Source: Burkholderiales bacterium
Lineage (GTDB): Bacteria > Pseudomonadota > Gammaproteobacteria > Burkholderiales > Usitatibacteraceae
Direction: 5' to 3'
Length of the DNA: 11,868 bases
NCBI GenBank assembly: GCA_017880705.1
Contig: JADGRS010000055.1
Coordinates: 1-11,868, forward strand
Of this stretch, positions 6,905 to 11,868 are shown piece by piece. The first letter of the stretch is position 1, and every line of letters begins with the position of its first letter. The position numbers and the translations under genes are program-made. The notes beneath the pieces were generated by a model. The model saw only the letters and a program-made list of their open reading frames with translations. It was not told the DNA's origin and searched no databases.

Positions 6905-7819
6905 CTATTCCGCGACGACCTGGTCCGACTTGGTGAAGGTCCAGGTCCGCGTGATGTGGAGGATGTCCGTGTCGGCGCGGATGCTGCCCGGAAAGCGCTC
7001 GAAGGGCGCGGCAAGGCGCACGATGCGGATCGCGGCCTGGTCGAGGAACTTGTAGCCCGACGATTTGTTGATCTCGATCGTCTCGACCTCGCCGTCGGCC
7101 TTGATCGCGACGGTGAGCTGCAGGGATGCGTGAATCCCCCGCGCCTTCGCCTCCTCGGGATAGTTCAGGTTGCCGATGCGCTCGATCTTCTCGCGCCAGT
7201 TGTCGATGTATTGCGCGAAGCGATACTCGGAGGTGCGCGCGCCGATGAACTTGCGCTTCGGGCGCTCCTGGTAGGCCTGGTGCTCGCGGCGGATCTGCGC
7301 CTCGAGCCGCTCGATCTCGAGGCTCTTCTGCAGGAGGTCGCGCGCCTCGGCGTCGGACTGCGCCGGACCCGCGAGCGGGGGTGCGGCCTGCGCCACCACG
7401 GCCTTCGACTTGAGGGAGATCATGAGCTCCTTCGCCTCGGCCTCGAGCTCCTTCACCCGCGACTGCGCGGCCTTCATTTCGGGGCTCGGATCCTTCGGAT
7501 CCACCGCCGGGAAGGGGCTCTTGGCGCGAAGTTTCTGGTCGGTGTTGCCGCCGCCGTCCAGATTCGCCTGCGCGAGCGCGTCGGCCTTGTCCGGCCGCGC
7601 CGCGCTCTTCGAGTTCACGAGGACCACGTCCATCACGTTGTGGGGCTCGTCGAGCCCGCCCGCGCTGATCATCTTGAAGCCGAGCCCCAGCACGAGGAAC
7701 GCGTGGAATGCGATCGACGCGATCATCGCCACCTGCATGGTCGCGACCAGCCCGAAACGTTCTAGCAAGAAGTCTGAAAAGGAGACGAGGGCGTCGGGGG
7801 AAGGCTGCCTCAACTGCAT
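6905..7819 (-). CDS. TonB-family energy transducer
   Basis: A 304-residue inner-membrane protein with TonB architecture. A single membrane segment lies at about residues 28-50 and carries the SxxxH motif (Ser35-Ile-Ala-Phe-His39) that couples TonB to ExbB/ExbD. Residues about 112-185 are rich in Glu, Lys, Gln and Leu and look coiled-coil. The C-terminal domain, about 215-295, contains YPEEAKARG and [19 protein letters not shown], the TonB C-terminal fold that contacts outer-membrane receptors. The usual long Pro-Glu/Pro-Lys linker is absent and the coiled coil seems to replace it as the periplasmic spacer. No exbB, exbD or receptor gene is nearby, so partner and substrate cannot be told. In Pseudomonas a tonB (tonB3) also precedes algH. 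The ATG at 7819 has no clear ribosome binding site; a downstream Met28 (7738) would place the membrane segment at the very N-terminus. Confidence 0.88.
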   Translation of the reverse strand: MQLRQPSPDALVSFSDFLLERFGLVATMQVAMIASIAFHAFLVLGLGFKMISAGGLDEPHNVMDVVLVNSKSAARPDKADALAQANLDGGGNTDQKLRAKSPFPAVDPKDPSPEMKAAQSRVKELEAEAKELMISLKSKAVVAQAAPPLAGPAQSDAEARDLLQKSLEIERLEAQIRREHQAYQERPKRKFIGARTSEYRFAQYIDNWREKIERIGNLNYPEEAKARGIHASLQLTVAIKADGEVETIEINKSSGYKFLDQAAIRIVRLAAPFERFPGSIRADTDILHITRTWTFTKSDQVVAE

Positions 7820-7853
7820 CGGCAGGAATTACGAAGAGCGCGCGGGACTTGCC

Positions 7854-7876
7854 ATGACCGGGAATTGTACGGTCAT
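7854..7876 (-). promoter_or_regulatory. Perfect 7-bp inverted repeat around a -10-like hexamer upstream of tonB
   Basis: Minus strand: ATGACCG, nine bases (TACAATTCC), CGGTCAT. The left arm contains the RNB gene's TGA stop. The loop starts with TACAAT, which matches TATAAT at 5 of 6 positions, but no convincing -35 lies 16-18 bp upstream. It may be an operator over a tonB promoter, or an RNA hairpin at the end of the RNB message. A second small stem, CCCGC-TAC-GCGGG (7892-7880), sits just before it. No T-run follows, so it is not a standard intrinsic terminator. Confidence 0.4.
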
Positions 7877-9705
7877 TTCCCCGCGTAGCGGGTGAGAACC
7901 GCGGCCTCCCAGAGGTCGACTTCGCCGAAGCTCACGCGCACGCGCGTTCCCGGAGGCGATGCCGGGAGCCCGATGGCGCGGCAAACCAGCGGCATGCCGT
8001 CGATGCGCACCAGCTCTTCGCGCAGGACCACCGCGTCGGCGGACTCGATTCCCTCCTGGAGAAGGTACTTGAGGCACCAATAGCGCTCCAGGAGGCGCTG
8101 GTGCTCGGCGTAGGCCTCGTAGGCCGTCTCGAAATCGCGCGCCGCCTGCACGAGCTCCTCGCGCGAATACGCGGGCTCCTCTCCCCGCAACGCCGCCGCC
8201 AGCTGGCGCTGGTTCGCGAGGTCCGAGAAGCGGCGAAGCGGAGAGCTCGCCCACGCGTAGTGCGAGACGCCGAGCCACTCGTGGGCGCCCGGCTCGACTT
8301 CCATGCGCGTCTTCGCGCCCTTCTGGTTGCGGTAGATCGCATCGAAGCCCCGCTCCGCGAGGAGCTTTCCCCAAGCGGAGTTCACGTGGATCATGAGCTC
8401 GGCGACCAGCGTGTCCACGGGCGAGCCTCGCCGGCGCGGGTCGATGGACACGCGCCCGTCGACGACGCGGATGTTGTAGTCGAGGCGATCGGCGCGCTCC
8501 TCGCCCGCGCCGCGCAGCGACTTCAGCACGCGCGCGAGGCGCCACAGCACGAAAAGATCCTCGCCATGGGGGCCTTCGATCCGGCCCGAGGCCACCGCCT
8601 CGTCGCCCATGCGCGTGTCGAGATCGGCAAGGCGCAGGTTCTCGGCGACCGCCACCCACTCGAGCCGCGAGGTCGATTCCAGGATCTGCGTGCCGGCGGC
8701 GTCGAGCGTGAGGTAGAGGGAGGCCGCGGCCACGCGGCGGCTCCGGGCAAGCGTCGCGGCTTCCACGGCCCCGGGAGGGAGCATCGTGATCTTGCCGCCG
8801 GGGAAGTACACGGTGGACAGGCGCTCGCGCGCGATCGCCTCCACGGCGTGGTCGCGGCCGAAGAGGAGCGCGGGCGCGGCGATGTGCACGCCGACGCGCA
8901 AGCGGCCGTCCTCGAGCCGCTGCACCGAGAACGCGTCGTCGATCTCCGTCGTCTCCGCATCGTCGATGGAGAACGCCGGCGTCGCCGCTTCCGGCAGGTC
9001 GGCGGGCATCGCGGCCGGAGCGATATCCGGAAAGCCCATGCCCTTCGGGAAGAGCTCGAACGCGAAGCGCCGCAGGAAATAGTCTTCGGGCCCGGAGAGA
9101 GCGCCCGCCGCCGCGAGCGCGCGCTGCGGCGTCATGCCGAGCGCGGTGGCGGCGGCGTCGAGCGCGCGCCATTCGAGGCTCGTCTTGTCAGGCTTGAAGA
9201 GAAGGGCGTCGAGCCTGCCCGCGAGCGGCTCGGGCACGCGGCCCGCGGCGAGCTCCGCGGCCCATGCATCCACCTGCTCTTGCTGGCGCCGCTTCTTCTC
9301 GGCGCCCGCGAGCGCCGCCTTGAGGTTGGTCTCCGGCGCGCCCTGGTATCGCCCCTTGCCCCGCTTGTAGAAGTACATCGGGTGCGAATGCAGCGCGAGG
9401 GCGACCGCGACGGCCTCCTGCGGCGAGGGCGCGCGGCCGAAATAGTCGCGCGCCAGCGCGTCGAAGCCGAACTCGTCCGTGCCGCACACTTCCCACAGGA
9501 ATTGCGGGTCGATCGGCTCGGCGAGCTTCTGGGCCTGCGGCATGAAGGCGGTGAGCGACTGGCCATCGAAGCGCATGAGGATCGACGCCGCCTTCACCTT
9601 GGAGCGCTTGCCGTGCGCGGCCTCGACCTGGAAGGAGGCGCCGCTCTCCCCGAGAATCGTGCCCACGCGGAACGCGCCGTCCTCCTCGAAGAGAACCTGT
9701 TTCAT
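7873..9705 (-). CDS. RNase II-family (RNB domain) 3'-5' exoribonuclease
   Basis: A 610-residue RNB-domain ribonuclease, expected to degrade RNA processively from the 3' end in the cytoplasm. The N-terminus (FEEDGAFRVGTIL, then AAHGKRSKVKAA) is the subfamily's cold-shock-like region. The catalytic motif is FSIDDAETTEIDDAFS at 245-260, giving Asp248, Glu254, Asp256 and Asp257; the second acidic position is usually Asp. VHIAAP at 273-278 replaces the usual VHIADP. STVYFPGG, VAELMIHVN and SPLRRFSDLANQRQL (488-502, with the substrate-positioning Arg) are present. The C-terminal S1-like region is short. The protein is closer to the diverged betaproteobacterial RNB group than to E. coli RNase II or R, so I give no symbol. 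The ATG at 9705 overlaps the stop of an 11-codon upstream ORF (ATGA) in a tandem repeat. Confidence 0.92.
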   Translation of the reverse strand: MKQVLFEEDGAFRVGTILGESGASFQVEAAHGKRSKVKAASILMRFDGQSLTAFMPQAQKLAEPIDPQFLWEVCGTDEFGFDALARDYFGRAPSPQEAVAVALALHSHPMYFYKRGKGRYQGAPETNLKAALAGAEKKRRQQEQVDAWAAELAAGRVPEPLAGRLDALLFKPDKTSLEWRALDAAATALGMTPQRALAAAGALSGPEDYFLRRFAFELFPKGMGFPDIAPAAMPADLPEAATPAFSIDDAETTEIDDAFSVQRLEDGRLRVGVHIAAPALLFGRDHAVEAIARERLSTVYFPGGKITMLPPGAVEAATLARSRRVAAASLYLTLDAAGTQILESTSRLEWVAVAENLRLADLDTRMGDEAVASGRIEGPHGEDLFVLWRLARVLKSLRGAGEERADRLDYNIRVVDGRVSIDPRRRGSPVDTLVAELMIHVNSAWGKLLAERGFDAIYRNQKGAKTRMEVEPGAHEWLGVSHYAWASSPLRRFSDLANQRQLAAALRGEEPAYSREELVQAARDFETAYEAYAEHQRLLERYWCLKYLLQEGIESADAVVLREELVRIDGMPLVCRAIGLPASPPGTRVRVSFGEVDLWEAAVLTRYAGK

Positions 9706-9737
9706 GGACGGCCCGACGCTTCGCGATCACGCTTCAT
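9702..9737 (-). other. Candidate 11-codon upstream ORF ahead of the RNB gene
   Basis: ATG at 9737 opens MKRDREASGRP and stops at TGA (9704-9702), which overlaps the RNB ATG (9705) as ATGA. The uORF exists because the start region is tandemly duplicated: both ATGs follow the same 14 bases, GCGTCGGGCCGTCC. Translation is not shown. Neither start has a strong Shine-Dalgarno, so ribosomes delivered by the uORF could matter for RNB expression. Confidence 0.35.
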
Positions 9738-9768
9738 GGACGGCCCGACGCTACACGATCACGTTCAC
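9706..9768 (-). repeat. 31-32 bp tandem duplication at the yqiA/RNB junction
   Basis: Reading the minus strand, copy I (9768-9738, 31 nt) begins GTGAACGTGATCG and copy II (9737-9706, 32 nt) begins ATGAAGCGTGATCG. Both end with the identical 16 bases TAGCGTCGGGCCGTCC or AAGCGTCGGGCCGTCC, apart from the first base. The copies differ at the first base, by one inserted G, and in a short stretch in the middle. The next bases after copy II are ATGAAA, the RNB start. Copy I starts on GTGA, where the TGA is the yqiA stop codon. The repeat therefore fills the whole gap between the two genes and is bounded on both sides by NTGA stop/start sequences. Confidence 0.88.
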
Positions 9769-10340
9769 GGCGATCGAGCCCACTCGACCAGCTCGGGAAC
9801 GTGCTCGGGGAAGGAGGCGAGCGCGTGATCGCCGCCGCGCACCACGGTCTGCAGCGCTCCCCGATAGAACGCGACCGCCTCGCGATAGTCGAGGACGACG
9901 TCGCCCGTCTCGACGAAGAGCCAGTAGCGCTCGGGGCGCGAGATCTCGCGCGGCGCGAGGGCCCTCAGCTCGTCGATGTGCTCGCGGCCCAGGACGAATT
10001 CCTCTCCCGTGTAGAGATTGCGCTGCGGCCCGAGATGGCGGTCGAAATGCAGGTGCGGCCTCACGGCGGGATTCAGGAGCGCGGCGCGGCAGCCGAGGCG
10101 CTCGGCCAACACCGTCGCGTAGAAGCCGCCCAGCGAGCTGCCGACTAACGTGAGGTCTTCGGCGGCGACCCCCGCGCAGACCTCGCGCGCCTGCTCGACG
10201 GCGCGCGCCGGACGGTCGGCGAGCGCGGGAACCCGATAGTCGATCCCGGACATGATGTTCTTCAGGTAGTCCCCGAGCATCACGGCTTTCTTCGACTGCG
10301 GCGAGCTCACGAAGCCGTGCAGGTAGACGATCGTCTTCAA
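9765..10340 (-). CDS. yqiA: YqiA-type alpha/beta hydrolase (esterase)
   Basis: A 191-residue alpha/beta hydrolase of the YqiA/YcfP (UPF0227) family; E. coli YqiA has esterase activity. It opens with IVYLHGFVSSPQS, the oxyanion-loop HGF motif. The nucleophile elbow is Gly67-Ser-Ser69-Leu-Gly71. The acid lies in GDVVLDYREAV (Asp147 or Asp151), and the catalytic His is His172 in RGGDHAL. The natural substrate is unknown. The only workable start is TTG at 10340: the reading frame upstream holds no ATG or GTG before its stop at 10376-10374, and homology begins right at this codon. The gene starts 25 nt after the phzF-like stop. Its own stop opens the tandem duplication in front of the RNB gene. 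Confidence 0.92.
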   Translation of the reverse strand: MKTIVYLHGFVSSPQSKKAVMLGDYLKNIMSGIDYRVPALADRPARAVEQAREVCAGVAAEDLTLVGSSLGGFYATVLAERLGCRAALLNPAVRPHLHFDRHLGPQRNLYTGEEFVLGREHIDELRALAPREISRPERYWLFVETGDVVLDYREAVAFYRGALQTVVRGGDHALASFPEHVPELVEWARSP

Positions 10341-10365
10341 GCGGCTGCCGGGCCTCGCGCGCGCG

Positions 10366-11223
10366 TCACAGGCTCACCGTGCCTCGCCCGAGCTCTATCA
10401 CATCGCCGCCCACCAGGATCCTGGGGTCGGCCGGCGACGCGGGTCCGTATTTCACCGAAAGATACAGCGTCGACGGCCGACGCACGGCCTCCCCCTGCGA
10501 GATGGTGCGCTCCACCGCGACCCCGGGCTGCGTGGAGACGAACCATCCGCCGAGATTCGCGCACGCCGAGCCGGTCGCGGGATCCTCGAGGATCGCGGGG
10601 CCGCTCGGGAAGAAGAAGCGCGACTCGACCGACGCGCCGGAATCGGCGAACACGTACGCCATGCTCTGGCCATCCTCGCTCTTCAGTTTCGAGAACACGT
10701 CGCCCTGCGGCCGGGCGTTTCGCACCGCCTCGGCGCTTCGCAGCGGAACGACGAGCTGCTCGCGGCCGGTGCTCACCCACAACGGCGATTCTCCGATGTC
10801 GGCTTCAGCGAGGCCGAGGACCCGGGCGAGCTCGGCCTTCGATTGGGAAGGCACCCGCGCGCGCGCGCCGTTCGCCTGCAGCGTCCAGCGGTCGCCGCGC
10901 GCCGAGACCGGAATGACGCCCGCCTTCATCTCGAGCTCAAACGCGTCGCCGCACTTCTTCAGGTCGCGCACCACGTGCGCTGTACCGAGCGTCGGGTGGC
11001 CCGCGAAGGGCATTTCATACGAAGGCGTGTAGATGCGAACGCGCGCGGTCGCCCGCGTGGAGGGAAGGATGAACGTCGTCTCGGAAAGATTGAACTGCCG
11101 CGCGAGCGCCTGCTGCGTCGCGTCGTCGAGGCCCGTGCCATCCTCGAACACGCACAGCGGATTTCCGGTGAGGCGGCCTTCGCGCGCGAATACGTTGACG
11201 AGGCGATAGGAGTAGCTCTTCAT
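10366..11223 (-). CDS. PhzF-family isomerase/epimerase-like protein
   Basis: A 285-residue PhzF-family protein with the duplicated diaminopimelate-epimerase-like fold. The start VNVFAREGRLTGNPLCVF and FNLSETTFIL are typical, and Glu48 in LSET corresponds to catalytic Glu45 of PhzF. FAGHPTLGTAHV and the C-terminal EDPATGSACANLGGW loops form the anion-binding ends of the active site. PhzF itself isomerises trans-2,3-dihydro-3-hydroxyanthranilate in phenazine synthesis, but no phenazine genes are nearby. This is therefore one of the many orphan family members of unknown substrate. The ATG at 11223 follows the mpl stop by 2 nt, with no strong ribosome binding site, which suggests re-initiation after mpl. 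Confidence 0.93.
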   Translation of the reverse strand: MKSYSYRLVNVFAREGRLTGNPLCVFEDGTGLDDATQQALARQFNLSETTFILPSTRATARVRIYTPSYEMPFAGHPTLGTAHVVRDLKKCGDAFELEMKAGVIPVSARGDRWTLQANGARARVPSQSKAELARVLGLAEADIGESPLWVSTGREQLVVPLRSAEAVRNARPQGDVFSKLKSEDGQSMAYVFADSGASVESRFFFPSGPAILEDPATGSACANLGGWFVSTQPGVAVERTISQGEAVRRPSTLYLSVKYGPASPADPRILVGGDVIELGRGTVSL

Positions 11224-11225
11224 GA

Positions 11226-11868
11226 TCAGCCCGTGTAGGTGGAAGCTTCCCTCTGGCGCAAGCGCGCGAGGAGCCGGTCGTGGATGCCGCCGAACCCGCC
11301 GTTGGACATCACGAGCACGTGGTCGCCGGGCTGCAGCGCGCGGCCCAGCTCCTCGACGAGAGCGCCGATTTCGTGGTGGATCGACGCCCGCGTGCCGAGC
11401 GGCGCGAGCGCGTGCGCCGGATCCCAGCCGAGGTCGTGCGCATGGCAGTAGACGAGGTCCGCGCCGGCGAGGCTCTTCGCGAGCCGCTCCTGCATGCGCC
11501 CGAGCTTCATCGTGTTCGAGCGCGGCTCGAACACCGCCACGATCCTCGCGTCGCCCACGCGCGTTCGCAGCCCCGCGATCGTCGTGTCGAACGCGGTCGG
11601 ATGATGCGCGAAGTCGTCATAGATGGTCACGCCGCCCACGGTGCCCTTGAGCTCCATGCGCCGCTTCACGCCCTCGAAACGCCCGAGGGCCTCGATCCCG
11701 CCCTTGACGGGAATTCCAACATGGCGGGCGGCGGCGAGCGCGGCGAGCGCGTTCAGCCGGTTGTGCTCGCCCATGAGCGCCCATCGCACCGTGCCCTGCC
11801 TCTCGCCCGCGTGCAGCACGTCGAACGAATCGTCGGGATGGATGGTTCCCACGCTCCACGGCTGGCCC
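11226..11868 (-). CDS. mpl: UDP-N-acetylmuramate:tripeptide ligase Mpl, C-terminal part
   Basis: The C-terminal ~213 residues of a Mur-ligase family protein; the N-terminal ATP-binding part runs off the right edge. MGEHNRLNALAALAAARHVG is the Mur-ligase central segment, followed by YDDFAHHPTA and VFEPRSNTMKLG. The combination of EPRSNTMK with the C-terminal SNGGFGGIHDRLL points to Mpl rather than MurC. Mpl attaches recovered L-Ala-gamma-D-Glu-meso-Dap to UDP-MurNAc in peptidoglycan recycling in the cytoplasm. The frame remains open to the window edge (residues GQPWSVGTIHPDD), so the in-frame GTG at 11852 is internal and not a start. The gene is followed after 2 nt by the phzF-like gene. Confidence 0.95.
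   Translation of the reverse strand, partial: GQPWSVGTIHPDDSFDVLHAGERQGTVRWALMGEHNRLNALAALAAARHVGIPVKGGIEALGRFEGVKRRMELKGTVGGVTIYDDFAHHPTAFDTTIAGLRTRVGDARIVAVFEPRSNTMKLGRMQERLAKSLAGADLVYCHAHDLGWDPAHALAPLGTRASIHHEIGALVEELGRALQPGDHVLVMSNGGFGGIHDRLLARLRQREASTYTG

Noticed and set aside
6853..7014. N-terminal extension of the algH frame into tonB
   Set aside because: It overlaps the tonB C-terminal domain in another frame. AlgH homology begins at the ATG at 6852.
7854..7876. Intrinsic terminator after the RNB gene
   Set aside because: The stem is perfect but has a nine-base loop and no following T-run on the minus strand; kept only as a dyad or hairpin.
8101..9828. Long plus-strand reading frame (575 codons) opposite the RNB gene
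   Set aside because: Antisense to the conserved RNB core; the product is low-complexity Arg/Glu/Gly/Leu with no family motif.
10341..10365. Alternating CG run between the phzF-like gene and yqiA
   Set aside because: Short (about 10 bases of CGCG) and typical of the local composition; no hairpin or regulatory motif could be supported.
10366..11223. Phenazine or other secondary-metabolite gene cluster
   Set aside because: Only the PhzF-family fold is present; neighbours are housekeeping genes and no other phz gene is seen.

Overview
The window is a dense, GC-rich block (roughly two thirds G+C by eye) of bacterial chromosome. All thirteen genes lie on the minus strand, so transcription runs from high to low coordinates. 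Gene content and protein style (Mpl, a YqiA-type hydrolase, an RNB exoribonuclease, the algH-ruvX-pyrR-pyrB-pyrC' cluster, a DUF4124/glutaredoxin protein) point to a proteobacterium, most likely a betaproteobacterium. I cannot name the genus. No mobile element, tRNA, rRNA, CRISPR array or phage gene is visible. No gene-free stretch exceeds 60 bases, apart from what is cut off at the window ends.

In transcription order: (1) the 3' part of mpl (peptidoglycan tripeptide recycling), then a PhzF-family isomerase, a YqiA-type esterase starting at TTG, and an RNase II-family (RNB) exoribonuclease, all tightly packed. (2) A TonB-like energy transducer with a coiled-coil periplasmic region. (3) A candidate sigma-70 promoter followed by algH, ruvX, pyrR, pyrB and pyrC', with overlaps or very small gaps. 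This is the gene order I recall from Pseudomonas (tonB3-algH-yqgF-pyrR-pyrB-pyrC'). PyrC' has lost the dihydroorotase zinc ligands and should be the structural partner of aspartate transcarbamoylase. (4) prlC (oligopeptidase A), a secreted DUF4124/glutaredoxin-like protein, and the 5' part of exodeoxyribonuclease III.

The genes are mostly conserved housekeeping functions: pyrimidine synthesis, wall recycling, RNA and peptide turnover, and DNA repair. The most unusual signal is at two gene junctions. Between pyrB and pyrC' sits a tandem array of 16-17 bp units, each carrying a Shine-Dalgarno-like purine run and an ATGA stop/start overlap. Together they form an unbroken relay of three mini-ORFs from the pyrB stop to the pyrC' start. 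Between yqiA and the RNB gene, a 31-32 bp unit is tandemly duplicated and again begins and ends at NTGA stop/start overlaps, creating an 11-codon upstream ORF. Both may be ordinary stop/start overlaps expanded by tandem duplication into translation-coupling spacers. A perfect 7-bp dyad around a -10-like hexamer at the RNB/tonB junction is a further regulatory candidate.
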